Positions 23,097 through 35,310 of a DNA stretch of 64,000 nucleotides are shown one piece after another. The DNA lies in assembly GCA_003254905.1 (NCBI GenBank), contig QANU01102866.1:313538-377537 (forward strand), given 5' to 3'. The position numbers and the translations under genes are program-made. This DNA is from Nissolia schottii (taxonomy: Eukaryota > Streptophyta > Magnoliopsida > Fabales > Fabaceae). Positions within the stretch are counted from its first letter, which is position 1; each line of letters opens with the position of its first letter. Below the pieces are notes generated by a model. The model worked only from the letters and a program-made list of their open reading frames with translations. It was not told the origin of the DNA and did no database searches.

Positions 23097-23563
23097 AATG
23101 CCCCTGAAGTTCTCACCTTTGAATTTTTTACGTAATAAAAAAGGTGGGAACTTCGAATTTTCACATTTTCATTCATGGGTAATTGTATAAATCACTGTTT
23201 TGCTTCTACTTCTTAAGGCTTTTTTATCCATCACGTCAATTATTGTGGAACGGGTTCCAATATAGTACTTTTATGCTTCTTAACCATGGTCGATCCCACG
23301 TTCTCCATTTCCCTAAACTGCCATCATTACCGTTAACTGTGCGGGTAATCGAGGCAAACTGGGGTAAAATAAACTTACCCACATTTCTATCTTCCCTTTC
23401 CTCACAGTCCCCCTTCTTATTATAAATAACTCTTCTTTTTTACAACTTTCTCTTTTACTATTTCATCTTCTTCTACCTTCAGATTCTCAAGCTTTCTTCG
23501 ATCTCAGGGCAAATCGTTCCCCTTTCTCAATCTTTTCCATTTCGTCTTCCAATCCCTACACCA

Positions 23564-26500
23564 ATGGCCTCCAAGAGCGATAAGACTTCTTCCTCTAAAG
23601 GCAAAGCCCCTTAGAAAGACTCCCAACGAATTCCGTCACCAGTGGTTTCTATCCATGGCCCCTTGTTCGTCAAGGGGTTCCTTTGGCCTTGGCCATGATC
23701 CTTACTGTTCATCAAATTAAGGCTAGCCAGGTAATCATCCCTTTCTCCATCTCTGACACCACCCATTGCTTCTTAGGCCCCTTCTCTACCATTGTTGATG
23801 CAACTAGGGATTCTTTCCTTGATTATTACTTCCCAACCCACACTGAGTAGTACCCCTTCATCTATAGCCCTATCATTCCTGCGGTTTTCTTTCATGAACC
23901 CAGGGTGATTTGTGCTACCCCCAAGAATAGGGAGAAAGAATACGGGTTCCAATCTTGGCTCAATTGGGTGGAGACTGAGAAGGGCAATTTTTGGAAGGAG
24001 ATGGGGATTTTCGATTGCCTCAAAGTCTTCAAAGAAGATATAAAATTGGATGTTTCCATGATTGAGGCGGCCTTCCAATTTTGGAATATCATAACCAACA
24101 TATTCTATACGTCTTATGGAATGATTTCGCCAACTCAATTTGAAGTCGCGGCAATTATGAGACTATCCCCTCTCGGAGAAGTCATCTATCTCGACATGGA
24201 GATATCGCGACCAAATTGTCGAGTATTCTGATTCTACCTACAGCGCCTTTATTCACAATAATAAAGGTCGAGAGGGAAACCCTGTCAACGACGTTAAGCA
24301 TGTCTCTTTCCTTCATTACTGGTTGCAGAGCTGTGTTTTTTGCTCCAAAAGCCTAAAAATGTCAGGGAAGGGAAACTACACCTCTCTCCTCACGGTTATG
24401 TTGCATGAGGGGAAAAGAGTTTATTTGGCAAAGCTTTTCCTTGCTCACTTGTATGACACCATCTCGGACCCTGTGGCTAACATTCAGGAAGCGACATCGA
24501 AGGTCGCACTGTCAAGGCCGATTTAGCCCTTGCAGTTTTGGCTTAACGCCATTTTCAAAGAGCACCTGGTATATTGCACTGTGGGCGACAATGTTTCCGT
24601 CGAGGTCGCGGGACCGAGGCTATGCCACTATTAGCACAATTCCAAGGTCTATAAAGCTTCTTGCCCAGGGAATTTTTTCTTCTTCTTTGAACTCCTTCAT
24701 CGAGTAGGAGTGGAGGACCAAGGAGGCGTTGATGTGGTGCCTTTTGTGAAGCAGGACATAGGGCTTTTGTGGTTTACTCGACCGGTTTTGAAGGGGTCTG
24801 CCGGCAGAAAAGAAAGCGACCATATTTGGACGGAGTTTCTTTGCATTCAACTCCTTTCATCTGGCTTCCCTAGCCTCAGAGGTACCAGAAGCGTAGTACT
24901 TCATGCTCCAAACCTCGTCGCCAGACAATTTGGCCTCTCTCAACTCATTCCCTCTCTTCCTTTTACTGATTACAAGAGGGTTATCTGGTCGCATGGAGTT
25001 TGATTCGAGCGACCAATTGGCAACGAGTCTAGGAAGGCTCACTTTCATTGTTGTCGCTTTGATTGCAGCTCCTTCATGTCCGAATCTTTCTATGCTTGGT
25101 GGCTTAACTTTTATTCTCAGCACACATTTTCTTTGAGCGAGCGTCTAAGCTTCATGTAACATTCTTTTGTGTAGACACAATCATTTTGCTCGAAGTCGAA
25201 AGGTATGCATATTCATGAGATTCAAGCTTTTGAAAAATTCTTTAAGGTTAAGTATAACCCTAGAGCCTTGGCAATGACTTTCATAGATGCATAAGAAACT
25301 TTTTAGGGATTTTGAGGCCCACCAAGGTTGCTGTTTAAAATCTTTTGAAAGGGCTAAGGCCAAAAATCCATTTTCAAATTTTGATTCTTATATGCGACCC
25401 TTCAAGTTTCCTTCCTTCTCAAATGCATCTTTTGGGTTAGTTGATCCATTTTCGGATCTTCCTCAAGGGGCTATAGGATTGCCTTTTGACCTTAGAGAAT
25501 TTAAATATGGGCAAAAAATCGTGACCTTCTCTGGCCATTATTGCGACCCTTCTTTTGGATACGTCGACATATCTGACTATCCCACCAGGGTAGTACACGA
25601 AATTCCTCAGGTAATTGATTTTCATTCATATAACCTTTTCTTTATTTTGTTCTTTACTAAAGTTTCTACTTCAGTGAGTGAAGGATTTGTTAACCCTATC
25701 AAGGCGCAGTCCACCAAGCATCGCAAAGAGGTATAAACAAACGACAAAAAGGTAGAGGAAGACATCTAGCTGAAGAAGAGGAATCATCTTGTCAAGGCAG
25801 TGATTATGAAGTCGGCCAAGGCCAAGAACTCCACCGCAGTCATCCCACTACAATAGACTTCTCTTCCCAAGGTATTTTTCATCGCTTGAACTTTACTTTT
25901 TTTAGATACCTTTGATATTGATATTACTAAAAGGCCTCCTTTCAGTCCCTCAAAGGTCAGCAGTCAACTGCACCTGCCAAGTCGGCTCCATTGCCAATCG
26001 ACGTGTCGAAGATGTATGAACTTTGGTCTTTTCCTTCGACCTTTACTTTTTCTTTTAACTGACTTTTGTTTTCTTTTTAGCGACGTATCCTGCGGCTTTC
26101 TTATGAGTCTGAATCTTCAGAGCCGCGTCAAGCTCCTCTTGATGGACACATAGTCGAGATAGCATCCTACAATGATGGCAATTCGAATGACGATGTACCC
26201 CTCGCCAAAATGCTTAAACTAGATAAAATCGCACGTGCTACTTCTCTTGTGTCGCCATCAACAACAGCGTGACTGCCATCTCCCCCATTTTTTCTAACCT
26301 TCTTGTTGTCACCTCACACCCGGTTGCCATCACAACCATAACCAACTTCTCCTCCACCATCATCATCTCCCGCTATTGCTCCCGACACTAATAATCCAAA
26401 TGCCACCAGTTGAGATAACTATCTCAATGATCTCCTCAATTTTGACTTCCTTGACGAATATGAATAACTCAAGGTTGAGGCTAGTGGCCCTTTTGAAATA

Positions 26501-27155
26501 ACTCCCGTCGACTTTAGAGTCGAGAATATTGGCATCTCATTGCCAATTTTTGAGGATCGCCAACCTCAAGCTCCATAAGAACAACTCCCTATCCCTGTCA
26601 TCAATCTCCAAGCCCTAAAAGGGGTCCTTGATCACTCCATCAAGGATCTTGCGACAGAAGGTCCTTTGTAGAGCCAACTTTAAGAGCTTCTCTGTCTCCT
26701 CAGCACTCCTCGCGTGGCTGCTGTGGAACAGTTCACCAAATCCTTTGCTCCAGTTGTGGACCGTATCTCAAATGTGAGCGTTGTTTTCCAGCGTAAGCGA
26801 CCCAGGAGCAAAGAACGGAAGAAGCAAAGAAGATTGTTTCCATATTTGCAAAGCGTCTAGAACTCTTTGCTGAGGCTGAGCACAAGGCTACTGTTGCAAC
26901 TGAGCTTATTAAGAAAGACATGGCTCTTATCGAAGAGAGTTAATTTTCAATGGTGACGACCATTGCCAGTTTAGAACAAGAATTGGCTATTGCCAAGGCT
27001 GAAAATGGTCGTCTTGTTCACAAACTCTCTCTCCTTCAAGGACCTTACAATAAAAGCGCGGCCAAGCTTGGCCAAATAAAGAAAGCTGTGACTGAGGAGG
27101 TGGTGATAAAAGAAGATGCTGAGCAAACGGTTAAAGATTTCGAAGCATCAGCTTA
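23564..27155 (+). pseudogene. extra antisense gene of the Tat-like element (plant-mobile-domain-like)
   Basis: Open segments on the strand opposite to gag. They include YGFQSWLNWVETEKGNFWKE, YGMISPTQFEVAAIMRLSPL, GLLWFTRPVLKG and GLPFDLREFKYGQKIVTFSG. A coiled-coil-rich end (26840-27155) contains SLEQELAIAKAENGRLVHKL. The layout (plant-mobile-domain or Transposase_28-like front, low-complexity middle, coiled coil) and its place between pol and the 3' LTR match the additional antisense ORFs reported for Tat-lineage retrotransposons. Its role is unknown. It is degraded, with several breaks. Assignment to the mobile-domain family is from pattern memory only. Confidence 0.6.
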
Positions 27156-27719
27156 GATCTTGGAATCCACTGTTGCTGATCTTGAAGTGGATAGAGAAGG
27201 ATTAATAGGAAGTATTAGGGAATTGTTACATCATGTACCTCACGTATAAATGTTATATTATTAATAAAATGAGGTTCATAAAGCATTTTCCATTTATATT
27301 TGTTGTCTCTTTGCTCTATTCACTTTTAATTTTATATGCATTCCCTAACAACCTTTATTACGACTGAAATGGCCTTTCCCGTTCGGCGATCACTCGTCGT
27401 AAGCTTGGGACTTTCTATCAATGAACACGATGGCTTCTTACCAATGTTCGCCATCAGTAAATAATCGACTTTGCGATTATAAGACTTATTCAAAATAAAA
27501 ATTTAAGCATCACCTCTAATTTAGATGACTGAGGGGCTTATTCAATCTGTCGTGCTTGTTTTTGAATGATAGTCAATATACGACTAAATCGCAACTAACA
27601 ATTCATACTTGAATAAAATTCAAATTCATATAACAAATTGAAAAAGCAATCAGGGATGATACATTCGGCTATATACGCCGCTAATTGAGTCATATGGCTC
27701 AGTACATTATCTTTACTAA

Positions 27720-28230
27720 TCATGGGTGGGAATTGTACCAACTTTATCCTTTGGTAACATAATCAGTCCCTTGGGACTGAAATAGCATCCGCCAATTTCT
27801 TGTGGGTCGAAACATTCAACATCCAGAGTTAGGGGCTTCAATTTGGGGTTGTAAACTTTGAAGTCAACATGCAACTGCTGGAGGTAGTAAGGGTTATTAT
27901 CAGCTTCGATATGCTCTATTAATCCTGCTTCATTCCATAGGATTAGCTTTCGATGTAGTGTTGAAGGAACGGCCCCAATGCATGAATCTAGTCGTGGCCC
28001 AACAAAGCGTTATAACTAGCTTTAGATGGGACCACGACAAAGGTGGTCACTCTTTCAATGCTGCCCACTTTAACCTTGAGCACAATCATCCCTCTAGCAG
28101 TAGTGGCTTTACCCCTATAATCTGTCACAGTAATGTTGGTTTTGAACATGTCACTAACTGTCTTCCCCACTCTTTCCACCATGTTTTCTGGGAGAATGTT
28201 GATTGCAGCTCCTTCATCGACCAATACGCG
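27720..28230 (-). pseudogene. retrotransposon aspartic protease region
   Basis: The segment 27988-28224 shows VDEGAAINILPENM, YRGKATTARG, VKVGSIERVTTFVVVP and SYNALLGHD. This is the usual order of a Ty3/gypsy protease (active-site DxGA, flap, ALLG), followed by the linker toward the reverse transcriptase region (down to about 27720). Part of the degraded Tat-like element. Confidence 0.8.
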
Positions 28231-28719
28231 ACCAATAAATCATTCCTCAATTGTTGCCTTAATGTGTAGGGGACGTAAGTGGGCGTTTATCACCTCATCA
28301 GGCTTCTCTAATAAGAATCCCCCACTGTAGGCATCTCCCGACACCCATGAACAATTGTGCCCATCATCCGTGTCACTAAAATATTCATTAGTGACGCTGA
28401 CCTCAAGGCTTCCAGCGTATCTTCTTGGAAAGATCGAGACAACCTCAACCTGCCTATAAATCGCCTCAAGATCATCAGCGAACCCACTCTAGAAGTCTTC
28501 AGCCTCCAACATATCATCTTCGTGCCCTTGATACAAGGCTGCATCGAAAGGTTCATCGATGCCTGCACTAGAATCAATGCTTTTGACCATTGTGCCGCCA
28601 TCTATTGCGGGTTTCTAGCCCATTTGCAGAGTTGCAAGGGGTCCATTGGTTGAAATATAGGTTCTGGCTCTTTGCCTTAGGCCAGTCCCTTTGCGGCCAG
28701 CACAATGCGACTCATGGGG

Positions 28720-30780
28720 TCATCTTGAGCGGCTGGCCTTTCCTCTATACCCTCCTTCTTCGCCATCACTGGCGACTTGGGCTGTATCATGCCATAAGTG
28801 CTGCCTCCGGCGTCCGCTAGGTATCTGTGCATGACATTCTATAAAGCGTTCTTTTCTGACTTTTTTGCTCTTTGGTTTGAGCATTCTCAATGGGTCGCCA
28901 TACTTGGTGACTATAGCCTCTTTGGTATCCTCTTCCGCGACCATAGCCCCAAGAGGCATGGGTTCTTTTGTTCCACCTGCCGCAGTTAGGAGTGTAGTTG
29001 GGTCTAGCATTCTTGACCCAAACGTTAGTGGCGACATTTGTGAGAAGCACTCGTGTGTGACTTGTATTCTTGGCCTTTACTTCTACCACCGTTCTTGCCC
29101 TTTCTTCTTCAAGGGCCTTCTGTCGCTCTGCTTCTTTATCAGCAGCTTTGTATTGGGCCCATGCCTTTGCAGCGCTCTTACTGAACACTGAACTCTAATG
29201 AGGATAGAGTTTGACTATTTGATATTCCTCCTTGTGTAGTAGGAGAAAATCAACTAGGCTTTCACCAGCCTTTGGATACATGGAGGTTGTATTCTCAAAC
29301 TCTTTGAACTCCTATGTTTCTTTACTTTGCTCCTCAATCATTTCCTTGCCGCAAAGACAGATCGTGTTCATCGCCATCACGACCGTCTCGGCATACGTGG
29401 AGTTGAGTTAGAAAGGATTTGTATCTACTGTCATTTTCCTCTCCTCAAACTTCAATCACCTTTCTTTTTTGCTCTTTGAATCATTTCCCTGAAATGTACA
29501 CAACCATTAGTTGAATGGGTTGAAGACAGATGAAATTTACAAAATTTACATCCTTTTAATTCTTTCGGCATAGGCATCACTCTACCCTCCAGTAAGACTA
29601 ATTGTTTATCTTTGAATAGAAAATCAAAGATTTGATCTGCCTTAGTGATATCAAACGTGTACATTTTGTGCAATGTGTTAGCAGGGCTCATATTTTCTTT
29701 ATTTTTAGTGGGTCGTAGGGAATCACACACATATGGTAGTCCCTTTCTTAACTCTGTTGCATCTACTTCATAGCATTTGTCACTATCAGATTCGCTATGT
29801 TCAATGTTTGCGACCTCTTTGATGCGACTAGGTTTTCTATTCTTGAGTCTTTTGGCTTTCTTAGCTTCCCATCTAATTTGCTCTATTTGCTTAACCTTTT
29901 TAACTAGTTGGGTCAAGTCGATGGTATGCTGATTCACTAGCATATCCCTTGTGTATAGGTCTAGATCATTGGTCGCTATTTTGATCATCTCAATTTCCTG
30001 GATAGGAGTATAGCATCTACTCCTCAATGTGTGAAACCTGGCAATATAATCCTCTATGGATTCGCCATGCATCCTCTTTATGGAATACAAGTCGAGCACG
30101 TTAACTTTCGCTTCATCGTGAAAGAATTGCTTATGAAAGGCTCTTTCCATTTTAACACAAGTATGGATTGAGTTAGGCCCTAAGTTTGAGAACCAAGTGA
30201 AGGAGTTCATTGTTAGAGAAGACGAAAATAATCTAATAATGAGGAGTTCATTTGATGCCATTTCACCTATCTCTAGGGTATACCTAGCGATATCTTCTAC
30301 TGTCAGTTCGCCTGGTTCTCCGAAAAACTTGGTTAATGATTTAGGCGCCTTCCAACCTCTAGGAAGTTCTGCCGTTCGTATGTACTCAGGGAAGGCCGAT
30401 GTGAAATAAGGCGGGTTACTTGTGCCTACACCAAAACCGAACTTAGTGAGTACTTATTCTACCATCCTAGTAATGTTTTGGTGCCCCAAGGGGTTAAGTC
30501 ATTGTGTTTCATCTAACACTTGATTGGCATTTTGGCCCCTTTCTACTGGGTGGATAACCTATAGTGGTCAACATGTAGCCCTTCATCACCCTTCAAGTGA
30601 TTTATGTGCCTTTCTAGGTGATCGAACCTTCTATTGTTTGTTTCCATCATGGGGTTTATCAGAATAGATATCTGATTGATAATCATGTTTGCTAATTCAT
30701 GATAGTTATCTAAGGTTTCTTGCCTCTGTACTGTGAGGCTTTTTACAATGTTCCTAGGAATTGTATTAGGCATTGCTCTA
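28720..30780 (-). pseudogene. retrotransposon gag region
   Basis: The longest open piece (29452-30261) carries the Retrotrans_gag pattern FTWFSNLGPNSIHTCVKMER, FHKQFF, MHGESIEDYIARFHTLRSRC and a basic coiled segment (VKKVKQIEQIRWEAKKAKRL). An upstream piece (30543-30773) begins MPNTIPRNIV, and a downstream piece (28817-29188) is Arg/Gly-rich. Gag forms the particle of the element. This is a fossil with multiple defects. Confidence 0.85.
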
Positions 30781-30848
30781 GACCCGTCGCGGGTTCTGCC
30801 ATTCCTCTTGACACATCTTGTGTCGTAATCGAAATGGTTGATGGTGTG

Positions 30849-32485
30849 TGTTGAAAGCCAAATGTTAAACTTCCAATTTAAAAGGCATCGTTTCCGGCAA
30901 CATCCCTGGCAACGGTGCCAATTTTTTTGAAAGCCTAATTACACTTTTTCCAATCTTGACATAGTCTGGTTTCCCACAACTGTGCCAATTTTGTTGAACG
31001 CTTATTTGCACTTCCGTCGTTCAAAATAAATATATATCCTCCTTTACAGCTTTCAGATTCTCGAGGAATCCAATTGCAGTATAGTCGGGTATAGTCGAAT
31101 CCACAGAGAGTTGCAAAAATACCGTTCTTGAGTTTAGTTAATTAAACAATAAAGTGAAGGATTTGATAAATTGTTTGATAATTAAATAAACTAAAATAGA
31201 TAAACAACATAAAAATAAAATAGGCAACAAATCAGAGGTAGATCCGGAAGCTTGTTGGGAATTGAATCATATTATAGTTTCATGCATCCATTAACTTAAG
31301 ACAACAGAATCATCATTTCATAGATTGCCCACCACCAGTTCTTAACTTGTTCATCGCTTTCGGGCATGAAAAGATCACAGGTTTCCTTTGTTAAACTGTC
31401 ACTCTCGCACACAAGTTTAACAAAGTACGCCAGCGTTATTTCAGGTGTTAAAACGGCTAATCCTTTATTCCAGTTACGGCAACAAAAATTAGATGAAATG
31501 ATTTAGATCGGACTCTAATGATTGTAACTTTCGTTCACAACGTTTAAGTCTAGAATCTAGCTTAGCTTAGCAAGATTAATCTTAACTTGGTTACAACTTA
31601 ATAAGTATAACTCTCGTTCATACAATACGAATAAGTCTCAAGTCAAAAATCAAAACACTAAACAAAAGCTAGCATTAAGTATAAAATCATTCAAGCGAAT
31701 CATAGAAACTGAATAATTCATATGCAAAAGTACATGGACACAATCATACTACAATATTCATCAAAATCCCAACAACAAGAGGATTAGCAATCCATCTTAC
31801 AAGAGAATCTCAGATGCAAGGTTTGGATGCTTACCATGACACGTTCTCACGCTATCATGACAGCGGCTTCGCCAAGCTCCTTCGATCTCTTGGCTCCTTC
31901 ACCAGCCTCCTCTTTGTTGCTAAACTAAACTAGGCTTTGAAGTACAAAAGAAATGTAAAAAGAATGAAGTATGGAGGGGAGAAGATGTCCTCTTGAAGAG
32001 TGCCTCGGCCTCTATTTATAGGCCAAAATTGTCCAGGTTCGCTCAGCGGGTTGGTGGGGTCGCTCAGCGGTGGTAAGTGATGGCGGCTGGCAGCTAGGTC
32101 TTCAAAGGCGGCCCGTTTCTTGAAGGTTAGGTGGGACCGCTCAGCGGCCTTAATCTTAAATTGATCGCAACTACAAAGTTGTAGATCTATTTCTTAGCTT
32201 TAAGTAGCAATTTGAACCACCTCAATCCGATATCTATAGCTCAAGTTATCGCGATTTTACTAATTGTTGCGCGGAGCGGGCTTCCATACTTTTCTTGCTT
32301 TGTCATCCCTTTGCTCTTTGCTTCATTCTTTGTAGGATTATTCTAAATTATTTATGCTTGCATCCATCTTTCAAAATATATTTAAAAACCTACAAAAGAG
32401 GAAAATTCATTAGATAATTCTTTAAAACTCATGCAAATAAGCGCCTTTTCATTAGGTCAAAATTGCGTAAATTAGGCACTTATCA
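30849..32485 (-). mobile_element. solo LTR, family B, copy 2 (nested in the Tat-like element)
   Basis: Begins TGTTGAAAGCC and ends GCACTTATCA. Flanked by GTGTG on both sides (30844-30848 and 32486-32490). It is the same family as 16271-18152 but carries about 80 extra bases at its left end, including a motif that on the minus strand reads TTGGCACCGTTGCCAGGGA, like the primer-binding region of Athila/Tat-type elements. The phrase GTGCCAATTTT appears twice, each time followed by a GAAAGC/GAACGC end motif. A fossil without coding parts. Confidence 0.8.
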
Positions 32486-32499
32486 GTGTGACACCAAGA

Positions 32500-32960
32500 T
32501 TAATACCCCAAATGTTCATTGGGTTTGTCGTGGCCATTTGAGGCGCCATCCAAGGACTCTAACTTTGATTCATATGGGGTATGGGCATACTTACAATCGC
32601 CAAACTAGGAGCCACCATGCTTTGTTCCATCGACACCACAATCGACATTATTGGAGAAACATACTAGGGGGCAACCCATACGGTGGCCAAGGTGGCTATG
32701 ACATAAAGCCTTGGGTACTTGTGATACTTTCTTCCCCACATGGATTTTGAATTTCATTTCTCTCCATTGCTCTTTCCATTTCATGGGATTGTTGATTCCC
32801 CTATGTACTCGAAATGGGAGGAGAATTTCTATCATTCCCTCTTGCATTAGACTTTGTTTCCATGTTCACTTTGTTGGACATTCTGTTTATAATAGTACCA
32901 CTTCTCAACCGCATGAACAATTCAAAGAATTCTACAATGTTGGTCCCACTGGGCGTTCCA
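32500..32960 (-). pseudogene. start of the gag region of the Tat-like element
   Basis: Directly after the primer site on the minus strand the frame shows MRLRSGTIINRMSNKV and then a basic stretch (GINNPMKWKEQWREMKFKIH). MRLRSG-type starts are common for gag proteins of plant Ty3/gypsy elements. It is separated from the main gag region by the nested solo LTR. Confidence 0.65.
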
Positions 32961-32963
32961 TTT

Positions 32964-34126
32964 TGTTTGACGTGAAATAAATCTGGGGAATCTCTCGGCG
33001 CAAACACAAAAGAATGTTTAAAGGGCACAAGCGATTGCGTTGTTCTCGGTGAAGAACATGGGCATGAATTAGCAATTGAGAGAAGAGTGGGATGTAAGAA
33101 CAGAAAATGCAAACATATTTATATTAATAATCAGCGGATGGTGATTTTGATTACAAAGTATCCTTGCCGAGGGCTAAGGATTTTAGTACAGATCATAGAG
33201 CAGAAAAGGGGAAAAAAGAATGTCAAGGTTGAAAGAGGCTACGATCTACGAACTACTCCTAGGAAAATAGAGAAATAAAGAGAAAAAGAAAAAAGTGGTG
33301 GCGTACGCTGAGCTTCCGTGGGACTGCTGATTACTGGCTAGGGGACTTACGTGAGTCGGTAGGAGTGTCAGTGAACCACCTCGAGTTTGGTCTAGGAGCC
33401 CTGTATTTATAGAGTTTCAGAGCTCTTAACTGTTGTTAACCGTTTTCCCTCAATCGTTCGACGGTTATCATTTTGATCTGCCGTAGCCCGCATAACTCGG
33501 GCGAATTATGCTTGCACGAGTGACACGACATGCAACAGTTTCTTTCATCACATCCCTTAGCGGTTGTGCCATTTCTCTGAAGGTGGGAAGTTATTTCCCT
33601 ACGTGGCATCGTCAAATAGGAGGTTATCTTGTGTTTAAATTTGTTAATCATTCCCTCCATATGACTGACTCAATGATATGATTTTTTCGCTAAGTCTTGG
33701 ACTCTGTCGCAATACTCGTCCTAGGTAGGTCCATCATCATGATGCGACTATAGTCATCTTTAGATGATTTATCATTTTTACGACAGTATTGCATTGGTTG
33801 CCAAACTGTAACGTTGACACCTTTATTAACTAATGACCTCTAAGTCACCTTGAATTCTGTCGCCGCTTGATTTTTGTCGCCACTAATATTCCCTCGTGAC
33901 CAAATTCTTAATTACCTTTGGCAACTTTTCTGTCGCCAATTAACTATTATCGTGACAAGTCTTTTGTACCCATTCTTTAGTGAGTCTTGACAAACTTTCT
34001 ATCGCCAATTGCTACTAACTTTCCTGTTGCCAATCTCATTACCATTTCGCTTTGCCAGTACTCTTTTCGACCAAACTCTTATAAATATTCGCTTCTAACT
34101 ATACCGCGAATTTTGACGACCTAACA
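32964..34126 (-). repeat. 5' LTR of the Tat-like element
   Basis: 1,163 bases, partner of 21937-23096. Starts TGTTTGACGT and ends GACCTAACA on the plus strand. The first 250 bases differ more from the partner (about 15 per cent by eye) than the rest does. Confidence 0.9.
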
Positions 34127-34162
34127 CTTACTAGGGTTATCAGCTATTTTAATAGGTCAAGG

Positions 34163-35310
34163 TTTTTTTTCGGTGATTTCATTGAAGGCTAATACCCAAA
34201 TGGGCAAGCGACTACAAGAAGGAACTGCACCCTCCAGCGCATACGCTTAGAGCACGATCAACACAACATGGGGGTAAAAAGGGCTACAAAAGCAAAGGCA
34301 AAGCACAACAATCCCCATACAAAACACCCAACATGACCATTCCCCTACGAGTGAACAAAGCACCCCTATAAGACCTCACACCTAGGCATCCTTCGCACCA
34401 AACACAACATGATCCACCCATAAGTTATACCTATGGCCAAGTTTCGCTATGAACCCCTCCCAGGAAACCTTGATATTATGGAAGACCACCTTCATTCTAT
34501 ACTCGCACACTAACCAACCTATGATAAAAAAAAATGCAGCAATCCACTTATTCTTCCATGTTCCCCACTGTCGATTCAAGCCAAGACTTGAAACAAAGTC
34601 TCAGCTCATGCGAGAAAACCCAGTCAACACCCATCCACTTCAAGCATGACCCCCAAGCTTTCCATGAGAACTCACAATGAAAAAAAAATAGATGGCTAGC
34701 ATCCTCAACTCCTTCCTTGCACAAAATACAACTTGCATTTAAAGAGTTCCCTATACCATGACTAATAAATCTATCCTTTGTGTTAAGTCTACCTAGTATA
34801 AGGAATTGAACAATTAATTCAGCCTTAGGCAGGACAAGACCACACCAAACCTCCTTAGCAAAGCTATAGGTAAAAGATTGTGTATCTCTTGCTTCATATG
34901 TAGCAGAGACGAAAGGCTTCCTAAAGAATAATCCCGATCTATGAAAGCTTCACTTAGCATTATCTGGTTCAATTTTATTCAGCGATACCGCAACAATGCA
35001 CACCATCAACTCTTCAACCATATAAGCCACTCCACTCGAAGAACTCACGATGCTAGAGCAGGCTCCAGTTCCAAATAAGGTCGTCACAGAAACCACATTC
35101 CGATAATCTCATGCCTTTTTAAATCGATATCTGATACTGTATAGGAAATCTCTCCATCAAGCTAGAATCCCGCACCCAATGATCCTCCCAAAATTTGATG
35201 ACCTACTCGAAGCCAATTACCTGCTGCAGACCCCTCTCAACAACCTCGTTAACCACACTATTTACCTTCCACACCTCCCAAATCGCCGCCCACAATCCAT
35301 TTTCTTTAAG
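34163..35310 (-). mobile_element. LINE (L1-type) 3' fragment, 5'-truncated
   Basis: On the minus strand the piece ends in TCACCGAAAAAAAA, a short poly-A tail, as expected for a LINE 3' end. Upstream of it the translation gives FAKEVWCGLVLPKAELIVQF, RLNTKDRFISHGI and CILCKEGVEDASHLFFHCEFSWKAW. This is the zinc-binding domain that follows the reverse transcriptase in plant LINEs (zf-RVT), with its C-x2-C..H..C pattern. The reverse transcriptase and endonuclease are absent, so the copy is 5'-truncated, and its frame is broken in places. The 5' border is approximate. I could not settle a target duplication. Confidence 0.8.

Larger units (their letters stand above)
21937..34126 (-). mobile_element. 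Ty3/gypsy LTR retrotransposon, Tat-like, degraded, 12.2 kb
   Basis: Two direct LTRs (21937-23096 and 32964-34126) are flanked by the five-base duplication CTTAC (21932-21936 and 34127-34131), so both ends are exact. On the minus strand the LTR runs TGTT..AACA. A primer-binding-type sequence (TGGAACGCCCAGTGGGACC, about 32942-32960) follows the 5' LTR, and a purine tract (GAACTTCAGGGGCATT, about 23097-23112) precedes the 3' LTR. Gag and protease regions are recognised on the minus strand. An additional gene-like region lies on the opposite strand next to the 3' LTR, as known for Tat-lineage elements. I recognise no reverse transcriptase, RNase H or integrase. A family-B solo LTR is nested in the gag-proximal part. 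Broken, with many defects. LTR identity by eye is about 85-93 per cent, so this is not a recent insertion. Confidence 0.88.

Noticed and set aside
25181-25363. Minus-strand frame inside the Tat-like element
   Set aside because: Shadow of the opposite-strand extra-gene region.
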